This document shows positions 8,693-17,158 of a stretch of DNA of 43,599 bases, piece by piece. Numbering within the stretch: the stretch's first letter is position 1; each line of letters starts with the position of its first letter. Below the pieces are notes generated by a model. That model worked only from the letters and a program-made list of their open reading frames with translations, was not told the DNA's origin and did no database searches. The position numbers and the translations under genes were made by a program. Source of the stretch: Gemmatimonadota bacterium (GTDB taxonomy: Bacteria > Gemmatimonadota > Gemmatimonadetes > Longimicrobiales > Gaopeijiaceae); contig SLDT01000238.1 in NCBI GenBank assembly GCA_007125125.1, positions 1 through 43,599 on the forward strand. Direction: 5' to 3'.

Positions 8693-8771
8693 GGGAGCCT
8701 CCGGGGCGCGTTCGGGAAGAAGGGTTCAGCGGGGTTGGCCTGCGTCGGGCGCGCCTGATCGCGATCGAGGG

Positions 8772-9917
8772 TCAGCCGGGGGTGCCTTCCACCTCGTCGA
8801 AGAGAGCCCGGACCCGGCCGAGCGCCTCGTCGAGTTCCTCGGCGGGCGGGCCGAAGCCGATCCGGATGAAGCCGTCGAGCCCGAACTGGTCTCCGGGCAC
8901 GACGAGAACGCTCTTCTCGACGCGGAGCCGCTCTGCGAGGTCGGACGAGTTGATCGGGGTACGGTAACGGACGAAGGCGATCGCGCCTGCCTCGGGTGCC
9001 TGGTAGCTGAAGCGCTCGCCCTGGTCGGCAACCCAGCGGGCGAGCTGCTCGCGGTTCGCCGCGATGATGCCGCGCGTGCGCTCGAGGACCCGGCTGCGGA
9101 CCCCCTGGGCGAGAGCGAGGGTGGCCAGCGCATCGGAGAGGGTCGCGGGGGTGATCGTCGTGTAGTCCGTGCGCGCCCAGAGATCGGCTGCGAGGGGGGC
9201 GTTCGAGACCGCCCACCCCACGCGGAGCCCCGGAAGGCCGTATGCCTTCGAGAGGGACTGGGTCACGACGACCCGCTCCCCCCGGCCATGAAAGGAGGGG
9301 GTGGGGTCGCCCGAAACCTCGGCGCCGCTGTACACTTCGTCGGCCACGATCCAGGCGCCGTGGCGTTCCGCGTGTTCGAGGATCGCGCTCATCCGGTCGG
9401 GGGCCAGAATCGCTCCCGTGGGGTTGTTCGGATTCGTGACAAGGAGTGCGCGCGCGCCCTTCTCGAAGGCGCGGCGCACGTCGTCCGGATCGGGTTGCCA
9501 GCCCTCGGCCTCGCGGAGGGGCACCGGGAAGAGCCGGCCCCCGAAGCTGCGCACGAGCCCGGGGATCTGCATGTAGGTGGGAAGAACGGCTGCCCAGTCG
9601 TCCCCCTCCTCGAGGAGGCGCCAGAGAACGGCGAAGTTTGCCTCTGCGCCCCCCACGGTCGCAAGGACATCGTCGGGGCCCGCCCCGGGGTAGAGTGCCG
9701 CGATCCGCGCCCGGAGTTCGTCCGAGCCATTCGACTGGCCGTAGCCGAGCCGCAGTTCGAGAAGCCCGGCCGCCAGCGACTCGCCCTCGGCACCCCCCAG
9801 CGCCAGGAGTTCGCGGGTCGACATGGGGTGCACCCCCGACTCGGAGAGGTTGAACTCGACCCGGTGCTCCCAGGTCGACTGCCAGCGTTCCATTTCAAAG
9901 GGCTCGAAGGGACTCAT
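8772..9917 (-). CDS. PLP-dependent aminotransferase, class I/II fold
   Basis: 381 residues from ATG at 9917; an internal ATG at 9893 is an alternative. Fold-type I markers: NPNNPTG (162-168), DEVY (193-196), and the PLP Schiff-base Lys224 in TQSLSKAYGLPGLRVGW. A C-terminal IRIGFG supplies the arginine that binds the substrate carboxylate. The N-terminal MERWQSTWEHRVEFNLSESG pattern recalls proteins annotated as capreomycidine-synthase-like or aspartate-aminotransferase-like, so the true substrate cannot be named. No secondary-metabolite genes adjoin it. It diverges from apgM across a 165-nt gap that must contain both promoters. Confidence 0.85.
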   Translation of the reverse strand: MSPFEPFEMERWQSTWEHRVEFNLSESGVHPMSTRELLALGGAEGESLAAGLLELRLGYGQSNGSDELRARIAALYPGAGPDDVLATVGGAEANFAVLWRLLEEGDDWAAVLPTYMQIPGLVRSFGGRLFPVPLREAEGWQPDPDDVRRAFEKGARALLVTNPNNPTGAILAPDRMSAILEHAERHGAWIVADEVYSGAEVSGDPTPSFHGRGERVVVTQSLSKAYGLPGLRVGWAVSNAPLAADLWARTDYTTITPATLSDALATLALAQGVRSRVLERTRGIIAANREQLARWVADQGERFSYQAPEAGAIAFVRYRTPINSSDLAERLRVEKSVLVVPGDQFGLDGFIRIGFGPPAEELDEALGRVRALFDEVEGTPG

Positions 9918-10082
9918 CGGGGTTCCGGTTCGGGGCGAGGGTGGGCGTGGATGCCGCGTTTCCGGGCGGATCCTACCCTCGGAGCCGGGTGCGGGGCAAC
10001 CCCGGGGCATTCTCCCCGCGGTCCACGGGGGGTTATCTTTTGCGCCGGACCCCGACCCCCGTTCCCATCCCGACCCTGTGCC

Positions 10083-11294
10083 ATGCCCCAACTTCGACTT
10101 CCCGACGACCTCGTCCGGCGTGGCGGGGGCGGCCGGATCGTGCTCGTCGTCCTCGATGGTCTGGGCGGACTCCCGCACCCCGGGCATGGCAGGACCGAGC
10201 TCGAGTCGGCGCACACCCCGACCCTCGACGCTCTCGCGGGCGAGAGTTCGCTCGGGCTGCTCGTTCCGGTGGCTCCGGGCGTGACGCCCGGGAGCGGACC
10301 GGCACACCTCGCCCTCTTCGGCTACGATCCGCTCGAATGGATCGTGGGACGTGGAGCGCTGAGCGCGCTCGGTGTGGGGCTCGACCTCGAGCCCGGCGAC
10401 CTGGCGCTTCGCCTCAACCTCGCGACCCTCGATACCGAGGGGCGGGTCGTCGACCGGCGGGCAGGTCGTCCCTCCGACGAGGTCGCGCGGGAGGCCGTCG
10501 AGGCGCTCGCGGAGGGGCTCCGGCCCCCGGCCGGGATCGAGTGCCGGGTCGCGCACGAGAAGGAGCACCGCGCGGTCATGGTCCTGCGGGGCCGACCCTT
10601 CGACGACCGGATCCGGGATACCGACCCGCAGCGCACCGGGGTGCCCCCGCTCGACCCCGAACCCCTCGTGCCCGGAGCGGCCGAGAGCGCTCGCCTCGTG
10701 GGAGAGCTCCTCGGGCAGGCGCGCGCGATCCTCGCCGGAGGGGATGCGGTCAGCGGGGTCCTCGCGCGGGGCTACGCCTCGCATCGCGCCTTCCCCTCGA
10801 TGGCGGAGCGTTTCGGGCTGAACGCTGCGGCATGGGCCCGCTACCCGATGTACCGCGGAGTGGCGCGGCTGGTCGGAATGTCCGTTCCCGCGGTTCCCGC
10901 GACGGATGCGGAGGCGGCCGAGCTACTCGCCCGCGATTTCGAGGGCTTCGACTTCCATTTCATCCACTGCAAGGCACCGGACGCCCGGGGCGAGGATGGC
11001 GACTTCGATGCGAAGGTTGCGGCGATCGAGGAGGCCGATCGGTGGATCGAGCGCGTGGCCGGACTCGAGCCCGATGTCCTTGTCGTGACCGGAGACCATG
11101 CGACCCCTGCGCTCATGGCGATGCATTCCTGGCACCCGGTTCCGGTGCTCCTGCACTCGAAGCGGGCGCGTCCGACCGCGGAGCGCTTCGGCGAGGGGAG
11201 CTGCAGGGGTGGGGACCTGGGGGTCTTCCCCGCGGTGAACCTCGTCTCGCTGGCCCTCGCGCATGCGGGCCGCCTCGAGAAGTTCGGCGCATGA
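10083..11294 (+). CDS. apgM: Archaeal-type 2,3-bisphosphoglycerate-independent phosphoglycerate mutase
   Basis: 403 residues, normal for ApgM. It interconverts 3- and 2-phosphoglycerate in glycolysis and gluconeogenesis in the cytoplasm. It belongs to the alkaline phosphatase superfamily: metal ligand Asp25 (VLVVLDGLGGLP), likely phospho-acceptor Ser71 in TPGSGPAHLALFGYDP, and late metal ligands in VTGDHATP and MHSWHPVPV. The start is the ATG at 10083. TATCTT at 10034-10039 could be a -10 box but has no good partner. The TPR gene overlaps its stop by ATGA, so the two are translationally coupled. Confidence 0.93.
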   Translation: MPQLRLPDDLVRRGGGGRIVLVVLDGLGGLPHPGHGRTELESAHTPTLDALAGESSLGLLVPVAPGVTPGSGPAHLALFGYDPLEWIVGRGALSALGVGLDLEPGDLALRLNLATLDTEGRVVDRRAGRPSDEVAREAVEALAEGLRPPAGIECRVAHEKEHRAVMVLRGRPFDDRIRDTDPQRTGVPPLDPEPLVPGAAESARLVGELLGQARAILAGGDAVSGVLARGYASHRAFPSMAERFGLNAAAWARYPMYRGVARLVGMSVPAVPATDAEAAELLARDFEGFDFHFIHCKAPDARGEDGDFDAKVAAIEEADRWIERVAGLEPDVLVVTGDHATPALMAMHSWHPVPVLLHSKRARPTAERFGEGSCRGGDLGVFPAVNLVSLALAHAGRLEKFGA

Positions 11295-12157
11295 CGTCGC
11301 CGCGCACCGCCCCTGGGGACGAGGTCGAGGGGATTCTCCAGCGCGCCCTCGCCCTTGCCGAGGAGGGCGAGTGGGACGAGGTGGCCGAACTCCTCCGCGA
11401 GGAGCTCGGCGATCACCCGGACGACCCCTACCTCCTCTGCTGGCTCGGAATGGCCGAACGGGAGCTCGGCCTCGAGGGGATCGCCTACGAGCGGTTCAAG
11501 CGGGCGCTCGGGTCCGAGCCGCAGGATCCGGTCCTGCTCTGCACGGCCGGTAACGCCCTGGCCGCCTTCGATGACCCCGAAGCCGAGGCGGCGCTCCGCA
11601 CGGCCGCGATGATCGCGCCCGAACTTGCCCAGGCACGCTGGATGTACGGAGCCTACCTGGTACGTGAGGGCATGCTCGAGGACGGCCTTCGGGAGCTCGA
11701 TGCTGCGCTCCGGCTCGATCCCGACGATCCGGTGATTCTCCTGGAGCGGGGGGTCGCCCGTCTCCTCTCGGACGACCTCGAGTCCGCGATGCACGCCTTC
11801 ACCCGAAGCGCGGAGCTTGCCCCCGACGACGGGTGGGCCCAGATCCTCCTCGGGCTCACCTGGTGTGAGCTCGACGACGTCGAGGAAGGAGCTCGCGCCC
11901 TCGACGAGGGAGCCCGCCTGCGTCCCGAGGACCTCGAGGCGCAGCTCATTGCCGCCCTCGCGCTCGCCGCGACCGGCCGCGACGCCGAGGCGCTCGAGAT
12001 GCTCGAGCGCGCCCGCCTCCATGCCGACGAGATCGACCGTGAACTCGTCCTCGAGGTGGAGGAGCGGATCGAGGAGGGTGGCGAGGCAGCGTTGCGCTTT
12101 CTCCGTGCAGGGCTCGGCCCCTCGGCCCTGCGGGAGCGCTCCATGGTGCGCCCATAG
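11291..12157 (+). CDS. Tetratricopeptide-repeat protein
   Basis: 288 residues, nearly all helical repeats of about 34 residues with TPR spacing (for example LLCWLGMAERELGLEGIAY, MYGAYLVREGMLEDGLREL, VILLERGVARLLSDDLESA, AQILLGLTWCELDDVEEGA). No signal peptide or membrane segment is seen, so it is probably a cytoplasmic protein-binding scaffold. It is very acidic (many Glu and Asp). ATG at 11291 overlaps the apgM stop by four bases. The partner is unknown; its neighbours, a glycolytic enzyme and M16 peptidases, do not settle it. Confidence 0.85.
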   Translation: MTSPRTAPGDEVEGILQRALALAEEGEWDEVAELLREELGDHPDDPYLLCWLGMAERELGLEGIAYERFKRALGSEPQDPVLLCTAGNALAAFDDPEAEAALRTAAMIAPELAQARWMYGAYLVREGMLEDGLRELDAALRLDPDDPVILLERGVARLLSDDLESAMHAFTRSAELAPDDGWAQILLGLTWCELDDVEEGARALDEGARLRPEDLEAQLIAALALAATGRDAEALEMLERARLHADEIDRELVLEVEERIEEGGEAALRFLRAGLGPSALRERSMVRP

Positions 12158-12195
12158 CCCTCCAGACGCCCGATCACTTTCGCCCCGGAACCGAC

Positions 12196-13467
12196 GTGCT
12201 CTCGATCGCCTTCGAACGCCACACCCTCCCGAACGGACTGCGCGTCGTCCTGGCCCCCGATCGCGCGGTCCCCGTCGTGGCCGTCAACCTCTGGTACGGG
12301 GTCGGCTCGCGCGACGAGCGGCCGGGGCGCACCGGCTTCGCGCACCTCTTCGAGCACATGATGTTCCAGGGGTCGCAGCACGTTCCGAAGAACCTGCACT
12401 TCGAGCTCGTCGAGCGCGCCGGCGGATCGCTGAACGCGACGACCTGGTTCGACCGGACGAACTACTTCGAGACGTTGCCCTCGCACCAGCTCGAGCTCGC
12501 GCTCTGGCTCGAGTCCGACCGGATGGGCTGGCTCCTCCCTGCCATGACCGAGGAGAAGCTCCGCAACCAGCAGGACGTCGTGCGCAACGAGAAGCGACAG
12601 GTCTACGACAGTCGGCCCTATGGCGACTGGGACGAGCGGATGCAGGCCCTCGTCTTTCCCGAAGACCACCCCTACCGCCACAAGGTGATCGGCTCGATGG
12701 AAGACATCGCTGCCGCCACCCTCGACGACGTCCGCGAATTCTTTCGCACCTACTACCTCCCGAACAATGCGGTGCTCACCCTCGCCGGGGACTTCCATCC
12801 CCCGGACGCGCTCGCCCTCGTGGAGCGCTGGTTCGGGGAGATCCCGGCGGGGCCGCCCCCCCCTCCCGTTCCCGGCCGACACGACCCCGGCCCGGTCCTC
12901 GGGGCCACCCTGCGGGAGGTGGTGCCCGGCGCGGTTCCCCTTCCGCGAGTCTACATCGGGGGGCGAATCCCCTCCTTCGCGAGCGAGGACTTCTATGCGG
13001 CCGACATTGCGACGTCCGTGCTCTCGGACGGAAGGGCCTCGCGCTTCCACGAGCGCCTCGTGCGCGAGAAGCGCGTCGCAAAGGACGCTGCCGCCTATGC
13101 CCTCCCCCTCGTGACCGGGCGGAGCTACATGGTCTCGATCGCAACGGGGTACCCCGGAACGGAGGTGGCCGAGCTCGAGGAAGCGGTGACCGCCGAGCTC
13201 GAGGGGCTCGCCGAGGTCTCGGATGCCGAGGTCGACCGCGCCATGGCGCTTGCCGAGACCCGACTCCTGCGCCAGGTCGAGCGGCTGGCAGGACGCGCCG
13301 ACCTCCTCTCGATGTACGAGCAGCTCTTCGACGATGCCGGTCGGCTGAACCATGAGCTGGACCGATTGCGCGCCGTGACGCCCGAGGCGATCCGCAGCTT
13401 CGCCGCCCGCTACCTCGGCCCGGAGAACCGCGCCGTCGTCTCCTATCTTCCGGAGGAAGGCACCTGA
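12196..13467 (+). CDS. Insulinase-like zinc peptidase, M16 family, catalytic subunit
   Basis: 423 residues from a GTG start. The inverted zinc motif HxxEH is His50-Leu-Phe-Glu53-His54 (FAHLFEHMMFQ), and the distal ligand fits Glu132 (VVRNEKRQVYD). Typical M16 surroundings follow: GGSLNATTWFDRTNYFETLP and the HPYRHKVIGSMEDI segment. There is no clear signal peptide, although the family is often periplasmic. The next gene encodes a related chain without the zinc motif and starts one base before this stop ends (TGATG), so the two chains probably assemble as an active/inactive heterodimer, as in known bacterial M16B pairs. It would degrade peptides. Confidence 0.92.
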   Translation: MLSIAFERHTLPNGLRVVLAPDRAVPVVAVNLWYGVGSRDERPGRTGFAHLFEHMMFQGSQHVPKNLHFELVERAGGSLNATTWFDRTNYFETLPSHQLELALWLESDRMGWLLPAMTEEKLRNQQDVVRNEKRQVYDSRPYGDWDERMQALVFPEDHPYRHKVIGSMEDIAAATLDDVREFFRTYYLPNNAVLTLAGDFHPPDALALVERWFGEIPAGPPPPPVPGRHDPGPVLGATLREVVPGAVPLPRVYIGGRIPSFASEDFYAADIATSVLSDGRASRFHERLVREKRVAKDAAAYALPLVTGRSYMVSIATGYPGTEVAELEEAVTAELEGLAEVSDAEVDRAMALAETRLLRQVERLAGRADLLSMYEQLFDDAGRLNHELDRLRAVTPEAIRSFAARYLGPENRAVVSYLPEEGT

Positions 13468-14831
13468 TGGCCAGCACCCTCCCCGACCGATCCACCCCCC
13501 CCGAACCGGCCGCGGTCCGACCCTTCCACCTTCCCGAGGTGGAAGGCGAAGACCTCGCGGAGGGTCTCCGGGTTCGTTCGCTCTTCCGAGGCGAGATCCC
13601 GCTCGTGAGCGCGTGCCTCCTCCTCGATTCGGGCGAGACGACCGTGCCCTTCGAGACGGCGGGGCTCGCGGTCCTGACAGGCGACGCCCTCGCCGGGGGT
13701 ACGGCGCGCCGTGACGCCGGAGCACTCGCTCGTGCCCTGGAGGCGCTCGGGGTCACCCTTCGGGTGTCGACCGGGTGGGATGCCACGACCCTGACCCTCA
13801 CCTGCCTGGCAGACCGCTTCGACGAGGCCCTGGAGATCCTCGCCGAGGTCGTGCTCGAGCCCGCCTTCCCGGAGTCGGAGGTCGAGCGGATCCGGGCTCA
13901 GCGGCTTGCGGCGATTCGGCAACGGCGCATGGAGCCCTCCCTCCAGATCGAGGACGAGTGCGACCGCATCCTCTTCCCCGTGGGGCACCCTTACCACCGC
14001 CCGCTGTCCGGTGAGCCCGAGACGGTGGGGGCGCTGGCGCGTGGCGACGCCCTGGCCTTTGCGGAGGCGCGCTACAGACCGGGACGGAGCGGCCTGGTCG
14101 TTGTCGGCGACCTCCGGGCCGACGAGGTCCTTGCGAAGGCCGAGTCCGTCTTCGGTGCCTGGAAGGGCGTTGCGGACGAGGCGCCGGGGTTCCCCGAGCC
14201 AGTCCCGGCGTCCCGGCGTCCGGTCATCCTCGTCGACCGGCCCGGCGCGGTGCAGTCGGAGCTTCGGATCGGGTTGCCGGGCCCTTCAAGGGGTGAGCCC
14301 GACGAGGCGGCGCTCGAGGTGGGGAACGCGATCCTGGGTGGAGCCTTCACGAGCCGACTCAACCTCAAGCTGCGAGAAGAGAAGGGGTTCACCTACGGGG
14401 TTCGCTCCCGCTTCGCAATGCGTCGTCTGGGCGGGAGCTTCGTGATCGGGACCTCGGTGCAGCGGGAGGTCACGATCGCGGCGCTCTCCGAGGCGCTCGA
14501 GACCTTCGAGCGCTTCGTGCGGGAGGGGCCGACCGAGGAGGAGGTGGTCCGGGCGCGTGACTACCTCGCGGGTGTCTTCCCCCTGCGGATGGAGACCGGG
14601 GCGCAGCTTGCGGCGAGGATCGCCGAACTCCTCATCTACGACCTGCCGATGGACTACCACCACCAGTACCGGGACCGGATCCGTGCCGTGACGGTCGAAG
14701 ACGTGCGTCTCGCGATGGCGGCCCGGCTTGCGCCGGAGCGGGCACCCGCAGTCGTGCTCGGGGACGCAGCCACCCTGCGCGAGGGACTCGAGGCACTCGG
14801 GGTCGGACGGGTCGAGGTGCGCGCGGGATGA
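13467..14831 (+). CDS. M16-family non-catalytic partner subunit
   Basis: 454 residues of M16 fold. The HxxEH zinc motif is absent: the matching region reads TAGLAVLTGDALAGGTARRD. The C-terminal signature RLNLKLREEKGFTYGVRS, which in M16 dimers supplies the Arg/Tyr that bind substrate, is well conserved. This is the pattern of the inactive half of an M16B heterodimer: the first subunit brings zinc, this one completes the peptide site. It is coupled to the catalytic gene by TGATG, and the downstream Nudix gene overlaps its stop by ATGA. Confidence 0.9.
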   Translation: MASTLPDRSTPPEPAAVRPFHLPEVEGEDLAEGLRVRSLFRGEIPLVSACLLLDSGETTVPFETAGLAVLTGDALAGGTARRDAGALARALEALGVTLRVSTGWDATTLTLTCLADRFDEALEILAEVVLEPAFPESEVERIRAQRLAAIRQRRMEPSLQIEDECDRILFPVGHPYHRPLSGEPETVGALARGDALAFAEARYRPGRSGLVVVGDLRADEVLAKAESVFGAWKGVADEAPGFPEPVPASRRPVILVDRPGAVQSELRIGLPGPSRGEPDEAALEVGNAILGGAFTSRLNLKLREEKGFTYGVRSRFAMRRLGGSFVIGTSVQREVTIAALSEALETFERFVREGPTEEEVVRARDYLAGVFPLRMETGAQLAARIAELLIYDLPMDYHHQYRDRIRAVTVEDVRLAMAARLAPERAPAVVLGDAATLREGLEALGVGRVEVRAG

Positions 14832-15412
14832 GCGAGGTCGGGCGGATCGGGAGACGGGAGGTGCACGATGGCCGAATCGTGAAGCTGAGTGTCGACCGGG
14901 TGCGCTTTCCCGACGGGAGCGAAGGAGATCTCGAGTTCATCCGGCACCCCGGAGCCTCGGCGATCCTGCCCTTTCTTGACGATCCTCGGGGAGACGATCC
15001 GAAAGTCCTCCTCCTGCGTCAGTACCGATATGCCGCGGGCGGGGAGCTCTGGGAGCTTCCGGCGGGCCTTCCCGATGGCGAGGGGGAGAGCTGGCGTGCC
15101 TGCGCGGTCCGCGAGCTCGAGGAGGAGACGGGGTACCGTGCGCGGGAGCTCCGCTACCTGACGCGGATCTACACGACGCCCGGCTTCACCGACGAGGTCA
15201 TTCACCTCTTCGCGGCCGCGGGGCTCGAGCCGGGTGAGACAGGGCGCGATGAGGACGAGTTCATCGAGGTCGTGCCCCTGAGACTCTCGCAGGTCTGGAC
15301 GATGGTGCGCGAGGGCACGATCATCGATGCGAAGAGCCTCTCGGCACTCCTCTTCTGGCGTGCCTTCGGGCTCGAAGCATGGGCAGCGGAGGTTCCGGCT
15401 CCCCCGCGATGA
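14828..15412 (+). CDS. Nudix hydrolase, ADP-ribose pyrophosphatase-like
   Basis: 194 residues. The Nudix box is readable: GLPDGEGESWRACAVRELEEETGY, with the REx2EExG metal core intact and one extra residue in the loop before it compared with the GX5E spacing. The preceding VLLLRQYRYAAGGELWELPAG is typical of ADP-ribose pyrophosphatases, which split ADP-ribose into AMP and ribose 5-phosphate. It is last in the apgM-TPR-M16-M16 run, joined by an ATGA overlap. Substrate is inferred from the QYR...WELPAG pattern only. Confidence 0.88.
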   Translation: MSEVGRIGRREVHDGRIVKLSVDRVRFPDGSEGDLEFIRHPGASAILPFLDDPRGDDPKVLLLRQYRYAAGGELWELPAGLPDGEGESWRACAVRELEEETGYRARELRYLTRIYTTPGFTDEVIHLFAAAGLEPGETGRDEDEFIEVVPLRLSQVWTMVREGTIIDAKSLSALLFWRAFGLEAWAAEVPAPPR

Positions 15413-15622
15413 GGCTTGCCTGTCCGGCTCGGAGCAGCAGTGTCCTCGATGGTCCGGTATCCGTCCTCCCTGGGGGACACCCAGGTGAAGCCCTCTCGCA
15501 AGAACCCTGTGTTTTCGCGGTTTCTGTGTCTGGTATGGAACGTGCAACTTCCTGAAGACAGAGGTTCATCCGGGACCTTTGCCTGTGAGAGGGGCGAGAC
15601 CTCTTCCGCTTCGGAGGCAAAC

Positions 15623-16273
15623 ATGAACGCCACAGAACGATTCCACCGCCCGCAGGACGCAGCCCCTGCACCGGCCCGCCGCACGCGGGAGGAGCTGGAG
15701 GCGCTCGGGGACAGTCAGGTCGTTCAGCGGTTTCTCGAGGGCGAGGAGCGGGCGTTCGGCGAGCTCGTTCGCCGCTACGACAATCGCCTGCTCAACTTCG
15801 TGTACCGCACCGTCGGTGATCGCGAGCGTGCCCAGGATCTCGTGCAGGAGACCTTCGTGCGTGTCTACCGTCACCTTCACCGCTTCGACCAGTCGAAGAA
15901 GTTCTCGACCTGGATCTACACGATCGCCTCGAACCTTGCGAAGAACGAACTCCGCAACCGTTCGAGGAACCCGCTCGTGCTCTTCCAGACGATCAAGAAG
16001 AACTGGGACGCCGACCACCGACCCCTCGAGTGGGAAGACGAGTCGCTCAAGCCCGACGACCTCTTCCGCAAGCGGCACCTTCGGGAAATGGTCGAGAAGG
16101 CCGTGAACGAACTGCCCGAGCATCACCGACTCGTCTTCGTGCTCCGGGAGCTCGAGGGAAAGAGCTACGAGGAGATCGCGGAGATCACCGAGACGAACCT
16201 CGGTACGGTGAAGAGTCGGCTGAACCGAGCCCGGAACAACTTCGCGCAGATCATCGCCCCGATGATCGACTGA
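15623..16273 (+). CDS. ECF-type RNA polymerase sigma factor, RpoE-like
   Basis: 216 residues from ATG at 15623, behind GGAGG (15613-15617); the frame is open further upstream but that part is non-coding-like. Region 2 spans about 30-105 (AFGELVRRYDNRLLNFVYR, QDLVQETFVRVYRHLHRFD, FSTWIYTIASNLAKNELR). Region 4 is at the end (LPEHHRLVFVLRELEGKSYEEIAEI, GTVKSRLNRARNNF). A zinc-finger anti-sigma gene follows, so this is probably a stress-activated sigma factor. The leader contains GTGCAACTTCC near 15542-15551, similar to the GCAAC-type -35 elements of some ECF factors; self-regulation is possible but unproven. Confidence 0.93.
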   Translation: MNATERFHRPQDAAPAPARRTREELEALGDSQVVQRFLEGEERAFGELVRRYDNRLLNFVYRTVGDRERAQDLVQETFVRVYRHLHRFDQSKKFSTWIYTIASNLAKNELRNRSRNPLVLFQTIKKNWDADHRPLEWEDESLKPDDLFRKRHLREMVEKAVNELPEHHRLVFVLRELEGKSYEEIAEITETNLGTVKSRLNRARNNFAQIIAPMID

Positions 16274-16575
16274 TCACCCCTGGTCCCGGGGGAGACGGAG
16301 CCCCGCTCCCGATCCCCCGGGGTCCGGGGAGGCCCCGGCCGCTGCGGCGGCATCCCCCCGAGGGTCTTCCCGGTCAACCCCCGTTCACCCTGGTGGTGGG
16401 CGGGGGCTTGTCACACTCGGCGGGGCGGTCCGTGCCATGGGAGTCCTCGGGACGACCGCGCCCGGGGAGGAACCCTTCGGGGTGTCCGATCGTATCAGGA
16501 ACATCACGGGCAGAACCGAGGAGTGCTCCGCTCCCGACCGCCCCGCGTTCATCACCGAAGGAGCGTATCGAACCC
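16274..16575 (+). other. 302-nt gap between sigma and anti-sigma genes
   Basis: No coding frame here is convincing. It is very GC-rich, with several runs of G and C that can fold (for example around 16278-16345), but no hairpin followed by a T-run. It ends in GAAGGAG (16557-16563), the likely ribosome site of the anti-sigma gene, about 12 nt before its ATG. Confidence 0.5.
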
Positions 16576-17139
16576 ATGACGTGCTCGGACTTTCTGGCGC
16601 GGTTCTCCGATTTAAGGGATGATCTCGCCTCGCCGGCCGATCGGGCGCTTCTTGAAGCACACATGGACGGGTGTCCCCGCTGTGCGCGCTATGCCCGGGT
16701 TGTGTCCGAGGGAGTCTCGCTCGTGCGCGAACTCCCTGCCGCGAATCTGCGTTCCGACTTCGACGACCGTCTTCGCCACTCACTCTATACCCTCGACGAG
16801 AGTGATCGGAGGCGCCGTTTTCGGCCCCATGCTGCGAGCGGCGGAGGAGCCATGACCGTGGTTGCGGCCGCGGCGTTGCTCGCGGCGGTGATCTGGACGC
16901 CGACGCTCTTCGAGGCGACTCCGACGATCGAGCTCCCCGAGATCGTCGTGGATGCCCCGCCACCGGAATCACGCGTGGGGGAGCTTTCGGCGCGCTCCTT
17001 CGCCGGGGGCAGTCCCCGAGTGGAGCCGACCAGCCTGGCGGAACGGGACTTCTGGAGCGGCTCGAACGCCCTCCTCTTCGAGTACACCCCCCTCTACCGG
17101 GGTTCGGGCGCGACCTTCACGCGAACCGGCATTCAGTGA
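16576..17139 (+). CDS. Zinc-finger anti-sigma factor with one membrane span
   Basis: 187 residues from ATG at 16576. The N-terminal domain has the zinc-binding anti-sigma (ZAS) signature HxxxCxxC, seen as HMDGCPRCARYARVV (about residues 29-43), with an earlier Cys (MTCSDF). One hydrophobic span at about 93-113 (AMTVVAAAALLAAVIWTPTLF) would put the C-terminal half in the periplasm. It should hold the upstream ECF factor at the membrane until a signal releases it. The C-terminal portion is Pro/Ser-rich without a recognised sensor domain. The holA start follows within 20 nt. Confidence 0.88.
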   Translation: MTCSDFLARFSDLRDDLASPADRALLEAHMDGCPRCARYARVVSEGVSLVRELPAANLRSDFDDRLRHSLYTLDESDRRRRFRPHAASGGGAMTVVAAAALLAAVIWTPTLFEATPTIELPEIVVDAPPPESRVGELSARSFAGGSPRVEPTSLAERDFWSGSNALLFEYTPLYRGSGATFTRTGIQ

Positions 17140-17146
17140 TCCCGGC

Positions 17147-17153
17147 CGGGAGG
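17147..17153 (+). promoter_or_regulatory. Ribosome site deciding the holA TTG start
   Basis: CGGGAGG sits 5 nt before TTG at 17159. No ATG or GTG near the start of the recognisable protein has a comparable site, which is why the TTG is chosen. Confidence 0.6.
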
Positions 17154-17158
17154 CCCCG

